From assembly GCF_032191465.1 (NCBI RefSeq), contig NZ_JAQOUE010000001.1, positions 496,001 through 560,000 of the forward strand: a DNA stretch of 64,000 bases, in the 5' to 3' direction. The stretch is from Candidatus Nitronereus thalassa. GTDB lineage: Bacteria > Nitrospirota > Nitrospiria > Nitrospirales > UBA8639. This document shows, piece after piece, positions 36,589 to 46,000 of the stretch. How positions within the stretch are numbered: position 1 is the stretch's first letter; each line of letters starts with the position of its first letter. Under the pieces are notes generated by a model. That model had not been told where the DNA came from and made no database searches. It saw only the letters and a list, made by a program, of their open reading frames with translations. The position numbers and the translations under genes are program-made.

Positions 36589-37316
36589 TCGACCGTAAAC
36601 ACGTTCCCGTTCACAAAATCAGACTCGGGTGACAGCAGGAATACAGCAAGCTTCCCTGGTCCATCGAGCCACCGCCCTTCCATTCCAAGAGGATCCGAAA
36701 AGGGCTGATTCGCCGTGTCTTGGCTGCTCATCGTCGACTCCACCGAATTCGTCAGGATGGCATTACAGGCCACACCGCGCGCGCCATACTCTTTGGTGAT
36801 GCTCCGCACAAAGGAGTACAGTGCCGTATGATAGGTCGCGACCCCGATATTGGTCTTCTCTCCCTGAAACACGTACACCAGCTTTCCTCTTGTCTGATTG
36901 ACGACGAATTCTTCCACGACACGTTGGGCAATCAAAAACGCCTGGCGTAACGTTTGGCTTACGGTCCGTTCCCAGAGTTCCAAGGGCCAATCAGGCAACG
37001 AGGGAAAATTTTCAGTTGATGGCCACGATTGCTGAACGGGGAAATTGCCACAGACGTCGCTTCGCTGAACCATGTCATCAATCAAACTGCTGACACTTTT
37101 CTCCGTTTCAAAGTCGCCATTAACAAACCACGCGTGCCCCATCCCAGCGTTTGGGTCAACGGTTGATTCCCATTGCTCCCACCACGGACGGTCGGATGGT
37201 GGAACCCCACACATGACCTCATATCCTTGCTGCTTGAGGGCCGTTACCAGGTCCGCCCCCAGAGAATTTGCCTGGGGGAACAGCGCGACCGTCTGTCGTA
37301 AAAACTGCTTCATCAT
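36585..37316 (-). CDS. Degenerate short-chain dehydrogenase/reductase-like protein
   Basis: The 243-residue protein resembles SDR enzymes: YHTALYSFVRSITKEYGARGVACNAI matches the usual catalytic helix and the GVxVNAI strand, and it ends in GNVFTVE. The catalytic Lys of YxxxK is replaced by Leu (Y162, L166). The N-terminal glycine-rich NADP loop is also eroded (FPQANSLGADL). It is likely catalytically dead, or a non-redox partner as seen for pseudo-ketoreductase domains. It lies between the ketosynthase and the unknown two-part protein. Confidence 0.65.
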   Translation of the reverse strand: MMKQFLRQTVALFPQANSLGADLVTALKQQGYEVMCGVPPSDRPWWEQWESTVDPNAGMGHAWFVNGDFETEKSVSSLIDDMVQRSDVCGNFPVQQSWPSTENFPSLPDWPLELWERTVSQTLRQAFLIAQRVVEEFVVNQTRGKLVYVFQGEKTNIGVATYHTALYSFVRSITKEYGARGVACNAILTNSVESTMSSQDTANQPFSDPLGMEGRWLDGPGKLAVFLLSPESDFVNGNVFTVE

Positions 37317-37351
37317 TACACTTGGTTAGAGTTAAGCTTGTCTCTATTTTT

Positions 37352-38698
37352 CTATCCTTTCCGTATGGCTTTCACCACAATGGAAGAGTTAATTCCGCCG
37401 AACCCGAAGGAGTTGGACAGCGCCGCATCAATCTGGTACGGACGGGATTTGTTCGGCACGAAATCTAAATCCAATTCCGGATCCGGATATTCTTGATTTA
37501 ACGTGGGATGGACGAACCCTTCTTGCATTTGCAACAGAGTGGCCACACATTCCACCACGCCTGCAGCGCACAGCCCATGCCCGATCAGTGACTTGGTGGA
37601 ATTTACCGGCATGCGATAGGCGTGTGGACCCAACACCATTTTAATGGCCTGCACTTCAACCCGATCCCCTAACGGCGTGGATGGGGCATGGGCATTGATA
37701 TAGTTGATATCTTCCGGAGCCATGCCCGCATCATCCAAGGCCGTCTGCATCGCACGGACCTGACCTTCGATATGGGGCTGCGTTTTTCGAGATGCATCTG
37801 ACGCCCCCCCCCCACCGAGGATTTCTCCATACAAAAAGGCGCCTCGTTCTCTGGCGTTTTCGAGAGATTCCAACACCAACGCCGCCGCACAATGGCCAGG
37901 AACAAAGCCCGATCGTTTGGCGTCAAATGGCCGACTGGCTCGCTCTGGCTCATCGAGAAACTTGTCCGTCACAATGGCATCGATGAGACCCCATCCGGTC
38001 AGGATGACTGGATCCAAATCAATTAATCCCCCCGTAACCAAGACGGTATCCACACGGCCAGAGCGGATTAAATCCAGCCCGGCCATGATGGCCAGGTTCC
38101 CACTAGCACACGCAGCACCGATGGTAAAACTCGGTCCTTTGAGATGCAGCAGTTCTGAGATCACCGACAACACATCGGTGTCCAAGGTCAACAGCCCATA
38201 GCGCGGATCAATCAGATCTGGGTCCTGTTCGTGCTCAAGAGTATTCTGAAAAATATAATTCATATTGAGATTGTGTCCGCCCAACACGTGTCCAATGGTT
38301 TCATCTCCGGCGGTATCAATTTCCATGCGGCTATCGTTCATGGCCTCTAACGCCGCCAGTGCCGTCATCCTCCCGGCATAGGGGGTCGCACGTAGCAGCC
38401 GTGTGGTCTTCTTGATCATGGGTTCCGCATACATCGATCGGGTTTTCTCGAAATAGTCAGCCAATGCGCATTCAGGAATCGCTCCCCCAATCTGTGAGTA
38501 ACGATGGCCGGGATATTTCTGCCACCGTTGAATTCCCGAGCGCCCGGTTTGCAGTCCCTCCAACAAATCGTGCCGGGTCATTCCTAAGGGCGTCACGGCA
38601 CCCATGCCAGTCACGACCACGCGCGGAGCGTTCTTCTTATCTGGGAACCGATTGTTCATATCCTTATCACGCCATTCCTGATCACAAAGCTGGACCAT
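37352..38698 (-). CDS. Beta-ketoacyl-ACP synthase (FabF/KAS II-like)
   Basis: The 448-residue protein has all ketosynthase landmarks: VVVTGMGAVTPLG, nucleophile C197 (GAACASGN), H337 (NAHAPSTPLGD), K369 and H374 (STKSLIGHG). It should extend acyl-ACP chains by decarboxylative condensation with malonyl-ACP. A G10 tract lies in-frame at 37804-37813 within LGGGGAS. The ATG at 38659 is an alternative start. It follows the ACP gene in the site D operon. It is probably not the housekeeping copy, given its neighbours. Confidence 0.9.
   Translation of the reverse strand: MVQLCDQEWRDKDMNNRFPDKKNAPRVVVTGMGAVTPLGMTRHDLLEGLQTGRSGIQRWQKYPGHRYSQIGGAIPECALADYFEKTRSMYAEPMIKKTTRLLRATPYAGRMTALAALEAMNDSRMEIDTAGDETIGHVLGGHNLNMNYIFQNTLEHEQDPDLIDPRYGLLTLDTDVLSVISELLHLKGPSFTIGAACASGNLAIMAGLDLIRSGRVDTVLVTGGLIDLDPVILTGWGLIDAIVTDKFLDEPERASRPFDAKRSGFVPGHCAAALVLESLENARERGAFLYGEILGGGGASDASRKTQPHIEGQVRAMQTALDDAGMAPEDINYINAHAPSTPLGDRVEVQAIKMVLGPHAYRMPVNSTKSLIGHGLCAAGVVECVATLLQMQEGFVHPTLNQEYPDPELDLDFVPNKSRPYQIDAALSNSFGFGGINSSIVVKAIRKG
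37804..37813 (-). repeat. G10 homopolymer inside the ketosynthase gene
   Basis: Ten G on the coding strand encode the end of L-G-G-G-G-A in frame. A slip would inactivate the enzyme. Confidence 0.8.
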
Positions 38699-38739
38699 CC
38701 GGTGGTGGTCGTGTTGAAAAAACTCTTATGGGGTTTGGG

Positions 38740-38994
38740 TCATCCTGTTGATGCCAGCGTTGCTTTTTCAAACAAATCGACAAGTTCTTTGATATTTCGC
38801 GCATTCGTCAGCTCAGCCCGAGGCACGCGAATTTTCAATTCCTTCATCGAACGTGACACCACTTCCACCACTTCCAGGGAGTCCGCACCCAATTCTTCCA
38901 TGCTGTCGGTTTCGACCACCTCGCGATCGGCTAAGCCTTCAACAATTTCTTGGATATTCTTTTTCACGACCTCGAAAATTTCCGCACGACTCAT
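38740..38994 (-). CDS. Acyl carrier protein
   Basis: The 84-residue acidic protein has the phosphopantetheine site S39 in GADSLEVVEVV and a strong ribosome site (AAAGGAG). It would carry the growing chain for the discrete enzymes around it. A phosphopantetheinyl transferase is not encoded nearby and must come from elsewhere. Confidence 0.92.
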   Translation of the reverse strand: MSRAEIFEVVKKNIQEIVEGLADREVVETDSMEELGADSLEVVEVVSRSMKELKIRVPRAELTNARNIKELVDLFEKATLASTG

Positions 38995-39007
38995 ACGACT
39001 TCTCCTT

Positions 39008-39529
39008 TTAATGTGGGATCAGTAATGACACGGCCGCGGCAGAACAAATGGTCTGCCCCACCACGCACTGTCCGACCACGGTCGAAAACAATCCATCCTC
39101 TATGACTTTGACAAACACCCGAATGAGGCTGTTAGGACCAATCGATTGCATAAACCTCGCGTGGAGCAGGTGTGTCGCGTGAACACGAGGTTGACCGGTC
39201 TGTGGCCTGCCCATAAGAAATAAGAACGCGCCGGCTTGTCCAATCGATTCGACCTGCAACACCCCTGGCCATACCGGACAATCGGGGAAATGTCCCTGGA
39301 AAATTTCTGTTCGGTTGGTCACATCAAAATGCCCCGCTAATGTCCCGGCCTCCAAATCAAACCCATCGATAGAATCCAAAAAAAGAAATGGGTCCCGATG
39401 GGGAAGGATGGACTGAATGGCTTCCCGAGCGTAGTAGGGTTCTTGATTCTCCCACAGGCCTGTCACAAGCAAACGTTTCTGGGCATGAACCAACTGTTCC
39501 TGGACTTCGGGACTTACGGTTGACAGCAT
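39008..39529 (-). CDS. FabZ/FabA-like 3-hydroxyacyl-ACP dehydratase
   Basis: I choose the ATG at 39529 with GAAGGA upstream, giving 173 residues; the frame itself is open to 39610. The hotdog signature is clear: IQSILPHRDPFLFLDSI, and GHFPDCPVWPGVLQVESIGQAG with H80 and E94 at the FabZ spacing of 14. It should dehydrate 3-hydroxyacyl-ACP. It overlaps the enoyl reductase gene by 16 bp. Confidence 0.85.
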   Translation of the reverse strand: MLSTVSPEVQEQLVHAQKRLLVTGLWENQEPYYAREAIQSILPHRDPFLFLDSIDGFDLEAGTLAGHFDVTNRTEIFQGHFPDCPVWPGVLQVESIGQAGAFLFLMGRPQTGQPRVHATHLLHARFMQSIGPNSLIRVFVKVIEDGLFSTVVGQCVVGQTICSAAAVSLLIPH

Positions 39530-40347
39530 TCGTCTGTTTCCTTCTCGCGAGGAAATCCTTCGGTCACTCCAGCGCCTGTGACGAGGGAGAACGGACTGAA
39601 TAAGGACCACCCTTCATCCGCCACAATGACCTGGCCCGTGATGACATCCAGCAATCCCGAGCTCAACGCCACGCACACATTGGCCAGATCGGCGGGATCC
39701 ACCAACAACCCTTTGGCCTTGGCGAGTTCCATCAAGGCGTCACCAAATACCTCTCGTGCACTCGCAGAATCAAAATAGCCGGCACTGATGACATTAACCC
39801 GAACCCCCGCAGGTTTTAATCGTACCGCAAGATAGCGACACATCGATTCCAAGGCCGCTTTGCTGATGCCCACGAGATCGTAACCAGGCAATGATAGCGT
39901 CGCGCCGTCACTTGAAATCGCCGTCACATACCGAGGATAGCAACCCATGTGCCGGTGCACCATTTTTACCCACTCCACCACCGGAAAGACGGAATACTTC
40001 ATCGAAAGATGCAAAGAGTTCAGCTTATACCCATCGATAGATTGAATGGGTTTAGAAAATGCGACATTACTAATGAGCGCATGTACCTGTATCTGCTGCC
40101 GGGCGAGGTCTTGAATGGTCTGCTCGATCGACTCGGCATCGCTCACATCGCATTCCACGATCTTCGGTTCAATAAACCCGGCACAACGGAATTCTTCACG
40201 GACTTCCTCAGGGGGCACGCTTCCCCATCGGTAGGTCAGCACCACATTGGCACCAGCGTGAGCAAAGGCCATGCCGATGGCTTTGCCTAACCCACGGGTC
40301 CCGCCTGTCACCACGATCCATTTTCCCTGTAGAGATGAGTTGATCAT
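39514..40347 (-). CDS. FabL-like enoyl-ACP reductase (divergent SDR)
   Basis: The 277-residue protein has the NADP loop TGGTRGLG and the catalytic spacing Y156-x6-K163 (YDLVGISKAALES) typical of FabI/FabL enoyl-ACP reductases rather than YxxxK ketoreductases. The following RYLAVRLKPAGVRVNVISAG and GQVIVADEGWSL fit FabL. The start overlaps the stop of the preceding crotonase gene (ATGA) and has an AAAAGG ribosome site. It should reduce trans-2-enoyl-ACP with NAD(P)H. Confidence 0.75.
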   Translation of the reverse strand: MINSSLQGKWIVVTGGTRGLGKAIGMAFAHAGANVVLTYRWGSVPPEEVREEFRCAGFIEPKIVECDVSDAESIEQTIQDLARQQIQVHALISNVAFSKPIQSIDGYKLNSLHLSMKYSVFPVVEWVKMVHRHMGCYPRYVTAISSDGATLSLPGYDLVGISKAALESMCRYLAVRLKPAGVRVNVISAGYFDSASAREVFGDALMELAKAKGLLVDPADLANVCVALSSGLLDVITGQVIVADEGWSLFSPFSLVTGAGVTEGFPREKETDECCQP

Positions 40348-41141
40348 GTGCGATCCTTTTTGAAGTCATCTTTTTTAGACACCGGGTAATGACGCTCAAT
40401 ATGTGGGATGGTCTGCGGTTTGGAAAAAATCTGGTATTGCATGACACGCTCATCATCGAGGGCTTTTCGTAACAGCTGTTCTCGTTTTTTACGCAGAGCG
40501 TGCTTATACGTTTCCAACACATCCCTCGGAATGTCCTCAAGCGCGGCGAGGATCTGAGTGACCTGCGAATCCAAATCAGCTCGGGCACAGACGGTCGCAC
40601 TTAAAGGACCACCAGCCTTTTTGAATTCGCGCCCTTTGACCAAGGCGCCCGTCAGTAACAACCGGCGCGCGAAGGGGGCACCGATGGCTTCCTCCAAAAT
40701 AAAGGTCGAACCCATCCCGGGCGAAAAGCCCAGCGCCATGAAATTGACCCCGTAGAGACTTTCTTCCGCCATGAGCGGGATATCACACAGTAATCCCAGG
40801 ATAAATCCACCGCCGACCGCATGGCCTTTCATCACGGCGATCGTGGGAACAGGTGCGGCCATCAGCAGTTGGGGTACTTCTCCTGCGTAATGCAGAATGG
40901 AGGTATTCGGCCTGGATTTCAGAAGAGCCTGTCTGGATGCCCCGGCGGAAAAATATCGGCCCTCACCCTCCAGCACGATGGCTTTGAATTTTTTTTCCGC
41001 TTTTGTCAGTTCAATCACCAGCTTGAGGTTCTCAAAGCATTCACGGGTAAAATACGGAGATTTGGGTGTACCTACTTTCAGCGTGACCCATGGCCCTTGA
41101 AAAAGGATCGGCTGCTCGGATTGCAGTGACATTGACTTCAT
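40344..41141 (-). CDS. Crotonase-family enzyme resembling PksI-type ECH2
   Basis: The start at 41141 overlaps the previous stop (ATGA) and has TTGGAG upstream; the frame is open to 41270. The 265-residue protein has GRYFSAGAS, VMKGHAVGGGFILGLLCDIPLMAEES and NFMALGFSPGMGSTFI. The last motif, without the usual catalytic Glu of hydratases, matches my knowledge of PksI-like decarboxylating crotonases of polyketide beta-branching. The exact reaction is an inference. No HMG-CoA-synthase-like partner is encoded in the operon. Confidence 0.7.
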   Translation of the reverse strand: MKSMSLQSEQPILFQGPWVTLKVGTPKSPYFTRECFENLKLVIELTKAEKKFKAIVLEGEGRYFSAGASRQALLKSRPNTSILHYAGEVPQLLMAAPVPTIAVMKGHAVGGGFILGLLCDIPLMAEESLYGVNFMALGFSPGMGSTFILEEAIGAPFARRLLLTGALVKGREFKKAGGPLSATVCARADLDSQVTQILAALEDIPRDVLETYKHALRKKREQLLRKALDDERVMQYQIFSKPQTIPHIERHYPVSKKDDFKKDRT

Positions 41142-41923
41142 AGTGAAAACTCCAAGGCTCCGCCTGAGACATACACCGGATTGCGAGGCCAGGTACGCAA
41201 CGGAGCTCCAGCTAAAAACAAGACCGCGTTCGCAATTTCGTCTGGCGTACCCGCACGTTTTTCCGGACATGTTTCAATTAGCCCCTGTTGAATCGAGAAG
41301 GGTACGTCTTCTGTCAGCCTGGTCTTGACGTATCCACCAACCACCACATTTGCCCTGATGCCCTGGTGGCCATAGAGGTGGGTGACCGTACGCGTGAATC
41401 CCACCAGCCCGCCTTTGCTTGTGGCATAACTGATATTGGATGGAGCGCCTCCCTGGGTAATTGAGCCCAGCATGATCAACCGACCTACTCTACCTTCCCG
41501 AAGAAATGATCTTATGGCTTCACGCCCCATCAAAAATGCACTCGTCAAATTCGTGGTCATGACCTCATCCCATTGCGCCGTCGTCATTGTCACCACGCGC
41601 GCGGCTTGAGAAACCGCCGCGTTGTGGATCACGACGTCAGGCGGACCAAACCTTTGTGCGGTGTAATCGAACAAAACCTGGACATCGGATTCTTTGCCCA
41701 CATCAGCTTGCACGTGACACCCCAGGCCTTCAAAGCGCCGATCGATTTCAGCCAAGAGCGTCTCCACCTCCTCATCATGGCGGCGTGAACAAAACACCAC
41801 GCGTGCACCGCGTTCCAACGCCAGCCGAACAATTGCTCGCCCAATTCCCCGTGATCCCCCGGTGACGATCAGGACTGTGTTTCGGAGAGCCGTTGTTTCC
41901 GCTTCCGCCGGCATCACTCCCAT
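41138..41923 (-). CDS. FabG-like 3-oxoacyl-ACP reductase (SDR)
   Basis: The 261-residue SDR has TGGSRGIG and an intact triad S154, Y166, K170 (SITQGGAPSNISYATSK). The C-terminus reads NPVYVSGGALEF. It should reduce the 3-oxo group after condensation. It overlaps the upstream crotonase gene by 10 bp and the downstream one by 4 bp. Confidence 0.82.
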   Translation of the reverse strand: MGVMPAEAETTALRNTVLIVTGGSRGIGRAIVRLALERGARVVFCSRRHDEEVETLLAEIDRRFEGLGCHVQADVGKESDVQVLFDYTAQRFGPPDVVIHNAAVSQAARVVTMTTAQWDEVMTTNLTSAFLMGREAIRSFLREGRVGRLIMLGSITQGGAPSNISYATSKGGLVGFTRTVTHLYGHQGIRANVVVGGYVKTRLTEDVPFSIQQGLIETCPEKRAGTPDEIANAVLFLAGAPLRTWPRNPVYVSGGALEFSL

Positions 41924-42702
41924 GGCGCCACGCCTTCCCGAAAATTCTTCATACGCTGTTGGGTCGATGGACTTTTGATCAGCTCAACAAAACGCTGGTC
42001 GGCATCTGCATTGAATCCCTCGGGAATGGGCCAATGATCTTCCGTCAAGGCCTTCATCGCGTTCACCGTCCGTGAATCAACGCGAGCCCATCGCTTAAGA
42101 TAGCCTTGAAGGGTATGGTTGAGATCATCAACCACTTCATCGACCAGGCCCCAGGCACTAGCCTTAGCTGCCGTCAGCGAGACGCCGCCCATCCCGAACA
42201 GTTTCGCTCGCGCAACGCCCATCCGCCGGACCAGGTAGGGATAAATCTTCGCTGGTATGAGTCCTAACATGGTTTCCGGCGCGGAAAACCTTGCCTGTTC
42301 ATGCGCAATCACGACATCGGACACGCCCAGGAATCCCAACCCGGCACCGCTGGCATGTCCCGTGACGACACTGATGACCGGCTTCGGCCAACGCCGCAGC
42401 GTGTTGAGGATTGATTGAAACACTTCCATGATTTGAATCAACATGACGTCTGAGGCTTGAGTGCTCGACTCTCCCAAGGTTTCAGCCCATTCGAGGTCCA
42501 AACCATGGCAAAAGTCAGAAGCCGTTCCTTCGATCACAAGAGGTTGAGCACCACGAAGTCCATCTAACGACAACCGCAAAGCCCGCAGAAGATTCGGTGT
42601 GAGATGGGTGGCACCTCGTTCATTGATCAACGTGAATCGATGCACGCATTCTTCATTCTGGTGCAAATGCATATTCGGATCGTCAATGCCAACCCTTGCC
42701 AT
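41914..42702 (-). CDS. Crotonase-family enzyme resembling PksH-type ECH1
   Basis: The frame is open to 42810, but the site D promoter lies inside that extension. The ATG at 42702 has GGAGAG upstream and gives 262 residues, the normal family length. It has ASDFCHGLDLEW, VVTGHASGAGLGFLGVSDVVIAHEQARFS and ETMLGLIPAKIYPYLVRRMG, and ends REGVAPWE. These match the PksH-like dehydrating crotonases (ECH1) of polyketide clusters as I know them. It is the first gene of the site D operon. Confidence 0.72.
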   Translation of the reverse strand: MARVGIDDPNMHLHQNEECVHRFTLINERGATHLTPNLLRALRLSLDGLRGAQPLVIEGTASDFCHGLDLEWAETLGESSTQASDVMLIQIMEVFQSILNTLRRWPKPVISVVTGHASGAGLGFLGVSDVVIAHEQARFSAPETMLGLIPAKIYPYLVRRMGVARAKLFGMGGVSLTAAKASAWGLVDEVVDDLNHTLQGYLKRWARVDSRTVNAMKALTEDHWPIPEGFNADADQRFVELIKSPSTQQRMKNFREGVAPWE

Positions 42703-42793
42703 CGATCTCTCCATCTTTAGCACGACAAGTTTTTGTGTTTCATCTCCTGATCTGCCAAAAACTTTAGGCAAATCCGCATCATTTCCTATTGAG

Positions 42794-42831
42794 CTTATAC
42801 GTCCAACCACGTTACGGATTGATTACAGATT
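42794..42831 (-). promoter_or_regulatory. Site D: SARP-like box and -10
   Basis: On the minus strand AATCTGTAA (42823-42831) and AATCCGTAA (42812-42820) are separated by TC. After 12 bp comes TATAAG (42794-42799). A T-rich tract lies upstream. Transcription would start near 42787, ahead of the crotonase start at 42702. Confidence 0.7.
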
Positions 42832-43039
42832 GAAAAAAATTGGCTGGTTTATTGCGGGATGAGAGAAGGCAGGTTAGACAGGGGTAGGTACACAGCGAAC
42901 CGAGCCTGGTGAGCGACATCGGCGGCATGCTTAACAGAACAGTCCCCTAAACCTACTGGAGCAATTGAGCAGAAGCTCTTCTTTGGTAGGATTAGGACAT
43001 GATGAGGGGGGAAAAGAGGGGGATGAAGTGTTTCCCAAC

Positions 43040-43071
43040 CACCTCTATATAAATACCTCTATATAAATAAA
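43040..43071. repeat. Short tandem repeat downstream of the first regulator
   Basis: A 14-bp unit (CCTCTATATAAATA) occurs twice in tandem in the intergenic region between the regulator stop and site D. Confidence 0.6.
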
Positions 43072-43097
43072 TGAAAGGATTTCATGAAAAACGGCTT

Positions 43098-46000
43098 TTA
43101 AGGGACATCGTTTCTGACTCTCAGCCTCGCCAGCGCATGCCCATACTGCCGCCGCAGCTTCTCCCGCATGGCGGTCGTCCACGGTTCCGCCTCATCCTCT
43201 GGTAAAAAACTCCCTCTATACTGCTGCACGGCGCGGGTTAGCCATTGCTCTGCCGTCGCCGTCTCGCCACGCGCCGCCGCCTCGTCTGCTCGGACCAGTT
43301 GCTCTTTCATTGCCCAGCTATCCACCCAGACCCGCTGGGCATTGAACCCGATCTTGCCGTCCTGGATCACGATGGCTTGCTCATCACCTATCAACTTTCG
43401 CGCCCGATGAATCGTCGTCGTTAACGCATTGTAGGCATGATCCCCTTCCGACTCCGGCCATAGCCAATCCAGCACCGTCTCCAACGCCACCTCGCGCTGC
43501 GTCGCACACACGAGGGCCTTCAGAAAGGCCAACGTGCGTTTTTGCATCTTTCGGGGGAAGCTGACCCGTTGGCCCCGCACCTCGATGGCGAAGGTGCCCA
43601 AGGTGCTGATGCGCACCGGCCACGGCCAGTCCTCCAGGTGCACTGGCGGCGTCTCCGGCACCAGATCGCGTCGTTGGATCAGGTAGCGGACATATTCCAC
43701 TTCGATCCCCGCTTCTAGTGCATACACGCACAACCGCGCCATCCACCGGGGATGAAAGTAAGGAAACTCCACAAACGTGTACACCCGGCCCCACTCCATG
43801 GCTTGCGCCAAAGCTTCGCGGCCTCCAGCTTCATCCTTCCGCGTATACGCAATCGCCGCCGCCACCAGATGCCCCATAAACAGTAACAGTGGGCTCTGCA
43901 TGTATTGGGCATGCGGCATCCCTTTGGCCAGATGCTCTGCAGCCTGGTCCAACAACCTCAGTTCCTGGTGAACTATCGATGCGCACAGATGATTTAGAGC
44001 AATTTCGAAAACGCCGCATAACTCGTAGGCACTGGCTAAGGCGATTTCGATTTCGCCCTTTGCGCGGAAGGTGTCACCTTGCAGCCAGGCCACCCAGCCG
44101 ACTTGAAAATGATGATACCCTCGAATCGTACTTGGAGCGTGAGTGAGAATCCGATCGTTTTCCTCCAACACCACTTGGGCTAACTCATAATCCTTTATGA
44201 GAATGGCTCCGTAAACCTTTGTGGATCGATTTTGTTGGAGCTGTCCACCCACAACCCCATTCTCTTTTACGATCTGATCGACTTCCTCCACTTCTCGCAA
44301 AACCTTATGCCCCTCGCCTTTCTGCCAGAAGTAAAAACTCCTCATTAAAGCCATTATTCCCAGACAATATGGAGTCACCACTTTTTGATCGATCTTGTTC
44401 TCAACGTATTCAATCAGATCAAAATTCGATTTGTATGTTCCTTGCCGTAAGTTGTATACGTTCAGCGCAAATAGTTGATTCGCCATTTGATTCGGCACAC
44501 GCTCTTTGTGAAAAATTTTTACACATCGTTTCCACAAATCCACCATTTTCTGATAGTCCGGCTGAACCCAAAGACCCGCGTGAAACTGCGCAAAGGTCAC
44601 CCGATTGCAAACCAGCAGGTCATTAAACTCATATCCCACAGGAAAACATTCATCATAGAGGGCAATAAGCGCGTTCAACTGCGCTAAATTCATGTATTGC
44701 ATTGATATAGCATCCACCCACCCGGACCACGCTAATCCCATGCCCTCGTAGTGTCCTGTTTTCCGAAACGCATGAAATGCTATTTCAAACCGGGACACGG
44801 CCTCCTGCACATTCGTGCCTAATGCGCATGTCGCCTTCCAATACAGCAACCAGGGATCGCTGTTTTTTTTCTCATCTGGCAATCGCTCAACCCACTGATC
44901 TATCGTCTGGTTCCGCCCTTGCTCCATGAGTTTCGGCGCTTCTTGACAGATGAGTCGAATTTGATCCTCCTCGCGCGCTGCGAGGAAATATTGCTCCAAC
45001 GCCGACTCAGGTTGCCCCGCCTCTTCTAGGAGTTGTCCGGCCTTTGTATTCAGGAAACACCACTCCTGAGATGACATACGTTCGCGCGCGAGCAAGCGCA
45101 AAAAATCGTGAAACATCGGATGATATTGGTACACCACATGATAGGACGGATGCGTTTGGCGTTCCATAAAATACCGTTCTCGATAGAGATGTTCGAGCAT
45201 GGCCGGTGCCCTCTCCACGCCACTGAGCTCCAGCGCCATAGCTGGTGTGATCTGCGGAACCACGCTGGTTTTCAATAACACGGCTTGCATGAGAGACGGC
45301 AGAGTTCGAAACACTTCGTTGGATAAATAATTAAACACCAGTTGCGTAGGCGATCCAGCCGCTTTCTTCTGCTGCCGAATCTCCTGATTTTGCTCCCGCG
45401 CGTGCAAGGTAAGGACTACCCCTGCCATCCACCCCTCCATCTGTTGATGTAAGGCATGAATGCCTGGTTTCGATAGGGGCACTGCCCCTTTCCGCTGAAT
45501 TAACGCCACAACGGCCTGCGTCTCTGCCAGCGTGAGGCGCAAGGCCTCTTGATCGAGCCGTGCAATCTTCCTCGTCTGTGGCCATGTGGCAAAGTTCTCC
45601 GGCGGGGCTTCTCGACTAATCACGAGAACATGAATCCCGTGTGGCAATGCCATGCAGGCACCCTCCACGACTTGGTGAAACGTTCGACCTGTCGCCGCTT
45701 CTTGGTAATTATCTAGAACGAAAATCGTAGGCGATTTCAGTCGTTGATACAGCTGTTCAAAAAAGGGTTGAGCAAAGGAGGCTAACGCATGCAAGGCTTC
45801 AGGAGTGAATTGGGGCAAAGGGCGGCGCATCCGTGGAGCCAGTTGTTGGCCCGCTAAGGTGAGGTAATGAAAGAACGTCCCGACGTCGACATCTCCGGCA
45901 TCGACTTGATACCACAACGGACGAAGCTTTTTGTGCTTAAGATAACTGGTGACGAGTGTGGTTTTTCCGCTTCCCGGCGGGCCATGGATCCACAGAATGG

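Noticed and set aside
42703-42810. N-terminal extension of the first crotonase up to 42810
   Set aside because: The -10 of site D lies inside this stretch, and a ribosome site and family length support the start at 42702.
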